NCBI RefSeq assembly: GCF_042653545.1 | Contig: NZ_JBHSIS010000025.1 | Coordinates: forward strand, 68,756-132,755 | Origin: Actinophytocola glycyrrhizae | Lineage (GTDB): Bacteria > Actinomycetota > Actinomycetes > Mycobacteriales > Pseudonocardiaceae | Reading direction: 5' to 3' | Length of the DNA stretch: 64,000 nucleotides | Shown: piece after piece, positions 17,199 to 25,587 of the stretch | How the letters are laid out: each line of letters starts with the position of its first letter | How positions within the stretch are numbered: position 1 is the stretch's first letter | The notes under the pieces: generated by a model | What the model was told of the DNA's origin: nothing | The model's input: the letters and a program-made list of their open reading frames with translations, nothing else | Database searches by the model: none | Translations under genes and position numbers: made by a program

Positions 17199-17969
17199 GT
17201 GACGAACCTGCACCTCGCACGGCACGACTTCGGCGGCGACCCCGTCCTGCTGCTGCTCCACGGCCTCGGCGCGACCGGCGAGGTGTGGCACGACCTGCTG
17301 GAACGCAACTGGCCGGGTGAGACGCTCGCACCCGACCTGCCAGGACACGGCCGTTCGGAGCGGCTCGCCGAGTACACGTTCTCGTCGATGGCGGCCGCGG
17401 TCGCCGAGGTGGTGCCCGCCGGGCGGCGGGTGGTGGTGCTCGGTCACTCGCTCGGCGGCGTGCTGGCGCTGACGCTGGCCGACGGCTCCTACGGCCTCGA
17501 CGTCGCGGCCGCGTGCGGCGTCGGCATCAAGCTGAACTGGTCGGCGGCGGAGCTGGCCAAGGCCGCCGAGGTCGCAGGAAGGCAGGAGCGGGTGTTCGCC
17601 ACCCGCGAGCAGGCGGTCGACCGCTGGCTGAGGCTCTCCGGACTGGCCGGGCTGGTGCCGCCGGACTCGCCCCGCGTCGACGCCGGGGTCAGCGATGGAC
17701 CGGACGGCTGGCGGGTGGCGGTCGACCAGAAGGCGTTCGGCGTCGGCGCGCCGGACGTGCCAGCGCTGCTCGCGGCCGCGAAGGGCACGACGGTCCTGGC
17801 GGCGGGGGAGAACGACCCGATGTGTCCGCCGGACCAGTTGCGTGCGGTCGCCCCGGACGGTGTGGTGCTGCCCGCGACCGGCCACAACGTCCACGTCGAG
17901 AACCCGCTCGCGTTGTGGCCGATCATGGACAGACTCCTGGCCTCGGCGACGGACGCGCTCGGCCAGTAG
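17199..17969 (+). CDS. Alpha/beta hydrolase
   Basis: The 256-residue protein has the alpha/beta hydrolase fold. It shows the oxyanion HGLGATGEVW segment, LPGHGRS, the nucleophile elbow GHSLGG (Ser near residue 88), an acid in AGENDPM and the catalytic His in ATGHNVH near the C-terminus. GTG 17199 directly follows an AGAGG ribosome site; an upstream ATG at 17181 lacks one. It is cytoplasmic, since no signal is present. Substrate cannot be deduced. It converges on the FKBP gene with a GC-rich stem-loop in the gap. Confidence 0.87.
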   Translation: MTNLHLARHDFGGDPVLLLLHGLGATGEVWHDLLERNWPGETLAPDLPGHGRSERLAEYTFSSMAAAVAEVVPAGRRVVVLGHSLGGVLALTLADGSYGLDVAAACGVGIKLNWSAAELAKAAEVAGRQERVFATREQAVDRWLRLSGLAGLVPPDSPRVDAGVSDGPDGWRVAVDQKAFGVGAPDVPALLAAAKGTTVLAAGENDPMCPPDQLRAVAPDGVVLPATGHNVHVENPLALWPIMDRLLASATDALGQ

Positions 17970-17975
17970 CGCGAG

Positions 17976-18004
17976 GCCCCGGCGGGCGCCAGGGCGGTCG
18001 GGGC
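17976..18004. terminator. Probable bidirectional terminator hairpin
   Basis: GCCCCG at 17976-17981 pairs with CGGGGC at 17999-18004 between the converging hydrolase and FKBP genes. The loop is itself GC-rich and there is no clear U-tract, so termination is inferred from position. Confidence 0.45.
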
Positions 18005-18005
18005 T

Positions 18006-18380
18006 CTAACGGACGCCGAGCAGGTCCACCACGAAGATGAGGGTCTCGCCGCCCTTGATCGCGCCGCCCGCGCCGCGGTCGCCGTAGCCGAGGTGCGGCG
18101 GGATGACCAGCCTGCGGCGGCCGCCGACCTTCATGCCTGCCACGCCACGGTCCCAGCCCGCGATGACCTGGCCCGCGCCGAGCGCGAAGCTGAACGGTGA
18201 GCCGCGGTCCCACGACGCGTCGAACTGCTCACCGGTCGAGTGCGCGACGCCGACATAGTGGACGCTCACGCTCTGGCCCGGCTTCGCCTCGTCGCCGTCG
18301 CCGACCGTGATGTCCTCGACGACCAGGTCGGCCGGGGCCGGACCATCGACGGGGTCGACAACGGGCTTCTCGAGCGCCAT
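18006..18380 (-). CDS. FKBP-type peptidyl-prolyl isomerase
   Basis: The 124-residue single-domain FKBP catalyses cis-trans isomerisation of Xaa-Pro bonds. It shows VHYVGV, FDASWDRGSPFSFALGAGQVIAGWDRGVAGMKVGGRR, IPPHLGYGDRGAGGAIKGGETLIFVVDLL, i.e. the complete FKBP core with the conserved Asp, Trp and Tyr pocket residues. No signal peptide is present, so it is cytoplasmic. ATG 18380 has a strong AAGGAGGAA ribosome site. It is divergent from the aminotransferase gene. Confidence 0.94.
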   Translation of the reverse strand: MALEKPVVDPVDGPAPADLVVEDITVGDGDEAKPGQSVSVHYVGVAHSTGEQFDASWDRGSPFSFALGAGQVIAGWDRGVAGMKVGGRRRLVIPPHLGYGDRGAGGAIKGGETLIFVVDLLGVR

Positions 18381-18498
18381 GCGTGTTCCTCCTTGGTTGG
18401 TGCTTGTGGCGTACCGGTCCATCCAACCAGCCACCTCGTTCTCCCGCCCCGTGGGCTGGTACTGGCACCCGCACGTGAGCGTTCGTTAACATCGCGGC

Positions 18499-19674
18499 AT
18501 GTCTCCGGCCCGTCGGCTCCACGGCGTGAAGAGTTCGCCCGTCCGTGACCTTCTCGCCCTCACCCTGCGGCCGGAGGTGATCTCCTTCGCGGGCGGGCTG
18601 CCAGCACTGGAACTGTTCGATGTGGATGGTTGGCGCGCGGCGTTCGCCAAGGCCGCGGAAGACCGGCGCAACCTCCAGTACGCGACGACCGAGGGCGACC
18701 CCCTGCTGCGCGAGCTGATCGCGGAGCGGATGACGCGCCGCGGCCTGCCGACCACCGGTGCCGACCTTCTCGTCACCACCGGTTCGCAGCAGGCGCTCAC
18801 GCTGGTCGCGACCACGCTGCTCGAACCGGGTGACGTGGTCGCGGTCGAGGAACCCACGTATCTCGCGGCGCTGCAGTGCTTCCAGCTGGCGGGCGCGCGG
18901 GTCGTGCCGGTGGCGAGCGACGAGCACGGCGTGGTCCCGTCGGCGCTGGCGGAGGTGCTGGAGCGGGACCGGCCGACGCTGGTGTACCTGGTGCCGACGT
19001 TCGCCAACCCCAGCGGGAGGACGCTGCCTGCCGCGCGCAGGCAGGAGATCGCGGCGCTCGCGGACCGGCACGACGTGTGGGTGGTGGAGGACGACCCGTA
19101 CGGCGAGCTGCGGTACCGCGGCGAGCGGGTGCCGCAGCTGGCGTCCTACGGCGAGAAGGTGCTCCACCTCGGCAGCCTGTCCAAGATCGGCGCGCCCGGC
19201 CTGCGGCTGGGCTGGCTGCGGGCGCCGAGGTCGCTGATGCCTGCCGCGGTGATCGCCAAGCAGGCCGCCGACCTGCACACGAGCACGATCGACCAGGCCG
19301 CCGCGGCCGTGTACCTGACGAGCGCCGACCTCGACGCGCACGTGGCCGGGCTGTGCGCCGCCTACCTGGAACGCCGCGACACGATGATCGCGGCGCTCCC
19401 GGACACGGTCCCGGCGGGTACCGAGTGGACGGACCCGGACGGTGGCATGTTCGTGTGGCTGCGCCTGCCGGGCGAGGTCGACACCACCGACGTGCTCAAG
19501 CGGGCGCTGACGCACAACGTCGCGTTCGTGCCGGGCGCCCCGTTCTTCGCGACCACACCCGACACGGCGACGATGCGGCTCTCGTTCACGACGAACCCGC
19601 CGGAGGAGATCACCGAGGGCATGCGCAGGCTGGCGGCCGTGTTCACCAGCCCCAGTGCCGACGGTGAGCGCTGA
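18499..19674 (+). CDS. PLP-dependent aminotransferase, class I/II (LysN/2-aminoadipate-type)
   Basis: The 391-residue fold-type I enzyme shows SFAGGLPALELFD near the start, YATTEGDPLLRELIAERM, VEEPTYLAALQ, PTFANPSGRT, EDDPYGELRY and the PLP lysine Lys229 in GSLSKIGAPGLRLGW. These features are typical of the MocR-related aminotransferases without the HTH domain, which include 2-aminoadipate and aromatic or branched-chain aminotransferases. The amino-donor and acceptor pair cannot be fixed from sequence. Its 3' end overlaps the converging nucleotidyltransferase gene by 32 bases. Confidence 0.9.
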   Translation: MSPARRLHGVKSSPVRDLLALTLRPEVISFAGGLPALELFDVDGWRAAFAKAAEDRRNLQYATTEGDPLLRELIAERMTRRGLPTTGADLLVTTGSQQALTLVATTLLEPGDVVAVEEPTYLAALQCFQLAGARVVPVASDEHGVVPSALAEVLERDRPTLVYLVPTFANPSGRTLPAARRQEIAALADRHDVWVVEDDPYGELRYRGERVPQLASYGEKVLHLGSLSKIGAPGLRLGWLRAPRSLMPAAVIAKQAADLHTSTIDQAAAAVYLTSADLDAHVAGLCAAYLERRDTMIAALPDTVPAGTEWTDPDGGMFVWLRLPGEVDTTDVLKRALTHNVAFVPGAPFFATTPDTATMRLSFTTNPPEEITEGMRRLAAVFTSPSADGER

Positions 19675-20428
19675 TGGCCCACTCGGAGACCGCCTGCCGA
19701 TCCGGCTCGTCGGGCAGCGGCGTCCTCCCGGTGCCGAGCAGGTCCTCGACCTCGGCCTGGACGACGGCGATCTCGGCGAGCACCTCGTCGAGATCGCGGA
19801 CGTCGCCCCGCTTCACCCGCAGCACCCGCTCCCGCTCGGCGTCTGCCATGGGCAGCGTGAGCCGCGCGTCCCGCGCCACCTCGAGACCCTGGTAGGCGAG
19901 GCGCAGCGCGTGCGACGCATACTTCACGTCGTAGCCGTACTTCGCCACCAGCTCGGGACGACTCGGCGCCCTGCCGTGGCCGCCGCGGCCGAGTAGCCGC
20001 TCCCGCTGCGCGGCGAGGTAACCGAGGAACCGGTGCACCGCCGCGCGTGACAGCACCTTCGACGCGAGTGCCCGCAGTTCCTCGCCAAGCGGCGTGCTCG
20101 TGATGACGGCGTCGCGAGGCGCGTACAGCGGCAGCAGCGCCGTCGGGTTGCCCTTCATCGCGAGCCGCAGGTACTTGTGCAGCGAGTAGCTCACCAGGTC
20201 GGTGTCACCCGGCCCGGACCGCGCGCCTTCCGGCTGCGTGCGGAAAACGTAGTGCTCCGCCGGATCGTCCGTGCCGACGACGTTGGCGGGCGGCTCGATG
20301 TAGACACCCATCTCGTCGTGGTCGTCGGTGCCGGCGATCGCGATTCCGTGCACACCGGAGCCCACGACGGTACGCAGGATCTCGCCGCGCACGGCGAGAT
20401 CACGGTTTCCGTGCTCGGTGTGGTTCAT
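19643..20428 (-). CDS. RlaP-like predicted nucleotidyltransferase
   Basis: The 261-residue protein belongs to the DNA polymerase beta-like nucleotidyltransferases of the RlaP group, linked elsewhere to RNA ligases. Visible are GSGVHGIAIAGTDDHDEMGVYI (the G-S and acidic metal-binding motif), DTDLVSYSLHKYLRLAMKGNPTALLPLYAP, and KYASHALRLAYQGLEV. ATG 20428 is the first start that leaves the family N-terminus; the longer frame is basic and unlike protein. No RNA ligase gene is adjacent. The target is unknown. Confidence 0.75.
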   Translation of the reverse strand: MNHTEHGNRDLAVRGEILRTVVGSGVHGIAIAGTDDHDEMGVYIEPPANVVGTDDPAEHYVFRTQPEGARSGPGDTDLVSYSLHKYLRLAMKGNPTALLPLYAPRDAVITSTPLGEELRALASKVLSRAAVHRFLGYLAAQRERLLGRGGHGRAPSRPELVAKYGYDVKYASHALRLAYQGLEVARDARLTLPMADAERERVLRVKRGDVRDLDEVLAEIAVVQAEVEDLLGTGRTPLPDEPDRQAVSEWAISAHRRHWGW

Positions 20429-20469
20429 GCGCGCATGGTGGCACGCGATTGTGTTGGTGCGCCGCCGAT

Positions 20470-20916
20470 TTACCGGCCCGCGGCCTCGTGGGAGCCCTTG
20501 ACGGCGAGCTGGTCGGCGCGCTCGTTCTCCGGGTGCCCGGCGTGCCCCTTCACCCAGAACCACTGCACCTCATGCGGTTTCACGGCATCGTCGAGCCGCC
20601 GCCACAGGTCGGCGTTCTTCACCGGCTGCTTCGCCGACGTCTGCCACCCGTTGCTCTTCCACTTGGGCAGCCACTGCATGATCCCGTTCCGCACGTACGT
20701 GGAGTCGGTGTACATCGCGACCACCGACGGCCGCGTAAGGCTTTCCAGCGCGACGATCGGCGCCATCAGTTCCATGCGGTTGTTGGTGGTGACGGTCGGC
20801 TCGGCCCCGTAGAGCTCCTTCTCGTGCTCGCCGTACTTGAGCACGGCGCCCCACCCACCCGGTCCGGGGTTCCCGCTGCACGCGCCGTCGGTGTATATCT
20901 CCACGGTGTTCGACAC
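20470..20916 (-). CDS. rnhA: Ribonuclease HI
   Basis: This 148-residue enzyme cuts the RNA strand of RNA-DNA hybrids. The catalytic carboxylates are visible: Asp in IYTDGACSGNPG, Glu in NNRMELMAP, Asp in MYTDSTYV, and an Asp late in the chain (ERADQLA), plus the conserved His in VKGHAGHPENERAD. Length is normal for bacterial RNase HI. GTG at 20914-20916 starts the protein; it overlaps head-to-head the start of the DUF429 gene, leaving no separate ribosome site for either gene. Function is certain by motif; regulation is not evident. Confidence 0.93.
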   Translation of the reverse strand: MSNTVEIYTDGACSGNPGPGGWGAVLKYGEHEKELYGAEPTVTTNNRMELMAPIVALESLTRPSVVAMYTDSTYVRNGIMQWLPKWKSNGWQTSAKQPVKNADLWRRLDDAVKPHEVQWFWVKGHAGHPENERADQLAVKGSHEAAGR

Positions 20917-21598
20917 AGCGTGGAGCCTAGCCAACCCGGTCCTCGGGGTGGACGCGTGCAAGTCCGGTTGGATCGGGATCCGCCTCGGCCAGGACGTCAC
21001 CGCCCACTTCGCCCGGCACGTGGCCGATCTGGTCGCCGAGACCGAGCCCGCCATCGTCGCGATCGACATTCCGATCGGTTTCCCCGAGCGTGGCCGCCGA
21101 GCCGCTGACGTCGAGGCCCGCAAACTGCTCGGCAGCCGTTGGTCCTCTGTCTTCCTGACGCCGGTCCGCACGGCCCTGACCGAACCGACCCACGAGCGCG
21201 CGAGCGCGGTCAACCGCGAACTCGCGGGGGAGGGCATGTCCATGCAGGCATTCGGCCTGTTCCCGAAGATCCGTGAGGTGGACGCGTGGTGCCGAACGGC
21301 GCCGTGCCGCGTCGTCGAGCCGCACCCCGAGTTGACCTTCCGGCAGATGGCGGGCGAACCGCTGCCCGACTCCAAGAAGACGTGGGCAGGACTCGAACAC
21401 CGCCGTGGGCTCCTCGCCGATCAGAGCATCCACCTCCCAGCCGACCTTGGTGAGGCAGGCCGCCAAGCGGCCCCTGACGATGTCCTCGACGCGGCGGCCG
21501 TCGCCTGGACGGCCGCCCGTGTCGCGTCGGGCACCGCCTTGTCACTGCCCGACGCACCGGCCGAGTTCGACGATTTCCCGGTGGCGATCTGGCGGTAA
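20906..21598 (+). CDS. DUF429 protein, predicted RNase H-fold nuclease
   Basis: The roughly 230-residue protein matches DUF429. It has VLGVDACKSGWIGI at the N-terminus, AIDIPIGFPERGRRAADVEARKLLG, SSVFLTPVR, MSMQAFGLFPKIREVD, and EPHPELTF, a pattern with acidic residues expected of an RNase H-like fold. GTG 20906 is the best in-frame start before the first strand, giving an 11-base divergent overlap with rnhA; a later GTG at 20948 would cut into the fold. No biochemical function is established. Its proximity to rnhA may reflect shared nucleic-acid work or chance. Confidence 0.8.
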   Translation: MFDTAWSLANPVLGVDACKSGWIGIRLGQDVTAHFARHVADLVAETEPAIVAIDIPIGFPERGRRAADVEARKLLGSRWSSVFLTPVRTALTEPTHERASAVNRELAGEGMSMQAFGLFPKIREVDAWCRTAPCRVVEPHPELTFRQMAGEPLPDSKKTWAGLEHRRGLLADQSIHLPADLGEAGRQAAPDDVLDAAAVAWTAARVASGTALSLPDAPAEFDDFPVAIWR

Positions 21599-21630
21599 CG
21601 ATCATGGTGGTTTCCACTATTTGACCAAGT

Positions 21631-22806
21631 ATGGAAGAAGGATGGACGACCGCGGCATTCCAGGGGCTGCGAGACAACCTGAACTACGCCCGCGACCTTG
21701 TCAGCGGAGGAAATCTCCTCGAGAAGCTCGGCACCCGCAAGTTCGACGTGGGCGACCTGTATCGCGCAGCCTGGGTGCAAGCGGTCTCGGCGTTGGATCA
21801 CTGGGTTCACCGTGAGCTGTACGACCGTGCGCTCGGGTTCGCACTCAACGTCGACCAACCGCGACCGCCCCGATTCTTCGACCTGCAGATTCCGATGCAG
21901 ATGTTCGAGGACGTGCACCACCACGGCTCGGTGACGCTGCAGGAGGCGTTCGCCACGCACCTGCGCAGTCATTTCGGCCACCAGTCGTTCCAGGCGCCGG
22001 ACAAGATCAGGCAGGCACTCGGGCACGTCAGCACTGAGCCGTTGTGGCCGAGCGTTGGGAAGGTTCTCGCCGCCAACGGGAATGGCGACCTGAAGTCGCA
22101 GGCCGAGGCCGTGGAGTGCCTCAGGAACATCGTCAATCGCCGGAACAGGATCGCGCACGAAACCGATCGCGACCCGGAGGACGGCACGACGCGGCTTTCG
22201 ATCTCCGCCGACGAGGTGATGCAGACGATCGAGCACGTGGAACTGATCGCTGCCGCCATCGCGACGGTGCTCGGCGCACCGCCTGTCATGCCCGTTCAGC
22301 CGGTCCATGACGTCGAGTCCGAGAACGGGGCCATCGGCCTGACCCCAAAACAGGAGCTGTACCGGCAGTTCTGGACGGAGTTCAAGCCGGTCGTCGAACG
22401 GCACGGCTGGACGAAGTCGAATCCGCCCGCCCAGAACTGGTGGAACATGCCGGCCGGCGTCACCGGAGCTGTCTGGGGGTTGTCCTACGCGATGTTCGGG
22501 TGCCGGTCCGAGTTGTACTTCGAACACGTCGACCCGGCGACCAACCTCGCGCGGTGGCGAGTCCTCCACGAGCGCCGTGACGAGATCATGGCCGGATTCG
22601 GCGGTGAGCTGTTCTTCGACGAACTCCCGAAGAACAAGGGATGCCGGATCGAGACGCGGCTGAACGGTCCCAAGATCACCGACCGGGCCGGGTGGCCGCA
22701 GGTGCACCGGTGGCTGGAAGACACCCAGTTGCGGCTTCGCGCGGCGGTCGACGCCGTGGGTGGTGTGCCGACCGTCGTGGCACCTCCGGACAGCACGGAC
22801 GTGTGA
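21631..22806 (+). CDS. HEPN (RiboL-PSP type) - DUF4268 fusion protein
   Basis: The 391-residue protein joins two domains. Residues 1 to about 215 look like a RiboL-PSP-HEPN domain, with LYRAAWVQAVSALDHWVHREL and the HEPN R-x4-6-H motif in RRNRIAHE near residue 173. Residues about 245-375 match DUF4268, with YRQFWTEFKPVVER, NWWNMPAG, and a GFGGELFFDELPKNKGCRIE-type stretch. HEPN domains are often RNases of toxin or antiviral systems, and DUF4268 is common in defence-associated proteins. It stands alone, without a minimal nucleotidyltransferase partner. Base composition is somewhat lower in G+C than its neighbours, hinting at transfer. A defence role is inference. Confidence 0.78.
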   Translation: MEEGWTTAAFQGLRDNLNYARDLVSGGNLLEKLGTRKFDVGDLYRAAWVQAVSALDHWVHRELYDRALGFALNVDQPRPPRFFDLQIPMQMFEDVHHHGSVTLQEAFATHLRSHFGHQSFQAPDKIRQALGHVSTEPLWPSVGKVLAANGNGDLKSQAEAVECLRNIVNRRNRIAHETDRDPEDGTTRLSISADEVMQTIEHVELIAAAIATVLGAPPVMPVQPVHDVESENGAIGLTPKQELYRQFWTEFKPVVERHGWTKSNPPAQNWWNMPAGVTGAVWGLSYAMFGCRSELYFEHVDPATNLARWRVLHERRDEIMAGFGGELFFDELPKNKGCRIETRLNGPKITDRAGWPQVHRWLEDTQLRLRAAVDAVGGVPTVVAPPDSTDV

Positions 22807-22850
22807 AATCGGGATGCGGATCGTCGGGCCGATCGGTGACCATCGTCAGC

Positions 22851-23763
22851 ATGGTGGTGGCTTCCGGGACGCGGATCGGGTGGCGTGACCTGCCCGGGTC
22901 CGTGCGGCACGCGGTCGAGGAGATCCTGGGCGCGCCGGTGACCGACGCCGTCTCCCAGGCCGGTGGGTTCTCGCCGGGTACCGCGGACCGGGTCCGCACC
23001 GCCGACGGCGGGCGCGCGTTCGTCAAGGCCGTCGGTGCCGTGCTGAACGAGCACAGCCCGCGCCTGCACCGGCAGGAGGCCGTCGTCACCGCCGCCTTGC
23101 CGCTCGCAGCGCCGACGCCGAAGCTCCTCGGCGTCCACGACGACGGCGACTGGGTCGCGCTGGTGCTCACCGACGTCGACGGCCGTCACCCGTCCTGGGA
23201 CGACCCCGCGCACGTGACCGCGGTCCGCGCCACGCTCGCCGACCTGGCTCGCGTGCTCACCCCGTGCCCGATCCCGGACGCACCCGCCACCCGCGACCTG
23301 CTCGCGCCCGACTTCGCCGGCTGGCACCGGCTCCGCGACGACCCACCAGCCGAACTCGACCCCTGGGTCGCCGGGCACCTCGGCGACCTGTGCCGCCGCG
23401 CCGACCACGGTCTCGCCGCGCTCGCCGGTGACACCCTCACCCACACCGACCTGCGTGCCGACAACCTGCTGATCGGTGACGACGGCACCGTCACCGTCGT
23501 CGACTGGCCGTGGGGCGCCCGTGGCCCCCGGTGGCTCGACACGCTCCTGCTGCTGCTCAACATCCGCCTGTACGGCGGCGACCCCGACCTGGCCACGGTC
23601 GACGCCGACCGCGCCGACCTCGTCGGTGTCCTCGCGGGGTTCGGCGGGTTCTTCGTCGACGCCGCCAGGCACCTGGCGCCGCCCGGGCCTGCCGTCACTG
23701 CGTGCGTTCCAGCAGGCCCGGGCGGACGTCGTGGTGTCGTGGCTGCGCGAACTCAGCGGCTGA
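22851..23763 (+). pseudogene. Aminoglycoside-phosphotransferase-family kinase, frameshifted near the C-terminus
   Basis: From ATG 22851 the reading frame encodes an APH-family kinase: GGFSPGTADRVRTADG, the catalytic loop LTHTDLRADNLLIGDDG and VVDWPWGARGP. Near 23685 the frame changes. The natural C-terminus (PSLRAFQQARADVVVSWLREL, ending 23763) lies in the +1 frame, while the original frame runs on to 23792 with unrelated residues. One extra C in CCGCCCGGG explains it. The catalytic core is intact, so the effect may be mild or a sequencing error. The substrate may be a small alcohol or antibiotic; no resistance is implied. Confidence 0.75.
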
Positions 23764-24526
23764 CGTGCAGCATGTCACCCGTCGGTGTGTAGCCCGCGCG
23801 GGCGTACATCCGCTGTTCTGGTATCCCGGCGGGAGTGAGGAACACCGTCCGCGCGCCCGCGTCGTGCACGGCTGAGGTGAGGAATGCGGTCAGCGCCGCA
23901 CCGATCCCGCGCCTGCGGTAGGGCGCCGGCACCGCGATGCCGGCGACCTCGGTCGTCCCGTCGACGATCACCTCGGCTACGCCGCCGCCGGCCGGCGCAC
24001 CGGTCGCCGCATCCCTTGCCAGCACGGCGAAACCGCCGGTGCGCAGCTGTTCGCGGGTCTTCACGACCTCGTCGTCCGGCACGTCCGGCGACTCGCCGAA
24101 CACTTCGTACTGGACTGCGAGCATGGCCTGGACCTCGTCGTCGGTGCCGGGCACGACCAGCTCGATCCCGGCGGGAGCAGGCACCGTGAGCGCGGACCCC
24201 GGCGCGCACAGCATGACGGGGATGCGCCGTTCGACCGACCAGCCCGCGGCGAGCAGCGCCCGCTCGGCCTCCGGCGCGGTGTCGGCCATGAACTCCACGC
24301 GTGGCGACAAGTCGCGCCGCGCGTAGGCGTCCCTCAGACCGTCTACATCGGACCGTGACGGCCGCGCGCCGTCGTCGGGGATGGCGTAGTTGAGGAACGG
24401 GTTGGCCGAGCGCCGCGAGAACGTGGCGAGGAACGGACCGACCTGTTCGGTGTCGCGCCCGGCCGCGGCGGCCCGGCGCATGTGTGACTGCAGAGCAGAC
24501 AAGATGGGGAACCCTTTCACGAGCAT
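23753..24526 (-). CDS. GNAT-family N-acetyltransferase
   Basis: A GNAT domain occupies the C-terminal half: AVLARDAATGAPAGGGVAEVI, the acetyl-CoA pyrophosphate loop VPAPYRRRGIGAAL, and FLTPAGIPEQRMYARAGYTPTGDML. The N-terminal half (residues about 15-130) may be a second, degenerate GNAT-like lobe. The start is uncertain: ATG 24526 is used, but ATG 24481 (MRRAAAAGRD) is also possible, and neither has a strong ribosome site. It overlaps the end of the APH-like gene by about ten bases. The acceptor substrate is unknown. Confidence 0.8.
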   Translation of the reverse strand: MLVKGFPILSALQSHMRRAAAAGRDTEQVGPFLATFSRRSANPFLNYAIPDDGARPSRSDVDGLRDAYARRDLSPRVEFMADTAPEAERALLAAGWSVERRIPVMLCAPGSALTVPAPAGIELVVPGTDDEVQAMLAVQYEVFGESPDVPDDEVVKTREQLRTGGFAVLARDAATGAPAGGGVAEVIVDGTTEVAGIAVPAPYRRRGIGAALTAFLTSAVHDAGARTVFLTPAGIPEQRMYARAGYTPTGDMLHVSR

Positions 24527-24712
24527 GGGAATCGACAGCGGAACGGCGCCACCGGCACTACAGGCGACGCCCATCGCGGGCGTCAGGCATGAGGCGTTCC
24601 CTATCTCGGTCCGTCGGGTTCGTGGCCAGTCTGGCACGCGCCTGCCCGCGCACCAACCGAATTCCGGGTGACAGCCCCGCTAGCGTGGGAGCATCGGACA
24701 GAGGAGGCAGCC

Positions 24713-24953
24713 ATGCGCAACGACCACGACGCCGAGGCGTCCTTTTGAGCGAACCAGCAAGCGCCGCAGGGGGTTCCCTCTAGCGAGACCAGGGTCAAGC
24801 GCGGCGACCGGATCGTTGGCGCGGACAAGGAACTGGTCGAGAAACTCGGCGGCAACGACCCGTGCCCGTGCGGCTCGGGGCGGCGGTTTCCGCCGGTGCT
24901 GCAGGCCGACCGGCCGCTACGACGACACCATGGGCGACTACTACGTCCGCTGA
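24713..24953 (+). pseudogene. SEC-C motif small protein, broken by a stop and a frameshift
   Basis: An ATG at 24713 follows a perfect GAGGAGG ribosome site but meets TGA after eleven codons (24746-24748), where a TGG Trp codon would continue the family sequence. The same frame continues with VKRGDRIVGADKELVEKLGGNDPCPCGSGRRF. An extra T near 24888 then shifts the frame, and the expected ending RRCCRPTGRYDDTMGDYYVR reads out to 24953. The CPCGSG...CC pattern is the SEC-C zinc motif. Two independent lesions make this a genuine pseudogene rather than a read error, or the region is poorly sequenced. Confidence 0.75.
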
Positions 24954-25420
24954 CGGACGCCGAACGCGTCCGCGTCGAAGGTCAGGTACACGCCGAGGCC
25001 GTGCGAGTGGTCCCCGCCGACGTGGCCCGGCAGCGCGACGGCCCTGCGGTGTCGCCGCTGCAGGCGGATGAGCCCGGCCCGGAGCCTGCCCGCCTCGTCG
25101 TCGGGGAGTTTGCCGATCCGGTGCCCGCCGACCCACACGGCGACCGCGTTCCGGTCGAACGGGTTGCCGTGCTCGGCGACCAGCAGCGCGTGGATGTCCT
25201 GCCACACCGGCGTGGGCGCGTCCCGGCCGACGATCGACCACAGCACGTCCTGGTGGCCGGGCAGGCCGACCACACGCAGTTCGTCGGCGCCGGTGATCTC
25301 GGTGGCCCGCATGCCGTCACGCATCCAGTGCGGACGCCGGGCGGAGGGGGAGGTGTCGGGTATTCCCGTTCCGCTTGGACCCGCGACGAGGCGGTCCCGC
25401 AGCCAGTCGGCCAAACCCAT
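24941..25420 (-). CDS. HIRAN-domain-like protein
   Basis: The 159-residue protein begins MGLADWLRDRL and contains EHGNPFDRNAVAVWVGGHRIGKLPDDEAGRL, the core of the HIRAN fold (seen in SWI/SNF-like helicases, where it binds DNA ends). The domain then continues with AVALPGHVGGDHSHGLGVYLTFD. There is no helicase domain, so it is a stand-alone HIRAN protein. Its end overlaps the SEC-C pseudogene on the other strand, and the last residues (VRQRT) may be altered. Role unknown; DNA repair is the usual suggestion for the fold. Confidence 0.7.
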   Translation of the reverse strand: MGLADWLRDRLVAGPSGTGIPDTSPSARRPHWMRDGMRATEITGADELRVVGLPGHQDVLWSIVGRDAPTPVWQDIHALLVAEHGNPFDRNAVAVWVGGHRIGKLPDDEAGRLRAGLIRLQRRHRRAVALPGHVGGDHSHGLGVYLTFDADAFGVRQRT

Positions 25421-25527
25421 GTCTGGTCTGTCGCCGGGGCGCGGAAGTCGTTACGCGGGAACGAGATCTGCCGCACAATGGCCGAGGCGGTTACTCCTGT
25501 CGAAGCACCCGGGGACGGTAAAAGCGG

Positions 25528-25570
25528 GCGGCCGGCAGGTTCACCCGATGGGGGTGGACCTGCCGGCCGC
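25528..25570 (-). terminator. Rho-independent terminator of the cold-shock gene
   Basis: An 18-bp stem (25528-25545 with 25553-25570, one G-U-type mismatch) closes a seven-base loop. On the minus strand it is followed by a CTTTTAC run. It starts 18 bases beyond the cspA stop. Confidence 0.8.
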
Positions 25571-25587
25571 TTAGCGCTGGGGGTACG

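Noticed and set aside
24601..24855. Minus-strand protein over the SEC-C region
   Set aside because: The plus strand carries the recognisable CPCGSG motif and ribosome site; the minus frame shows no family.
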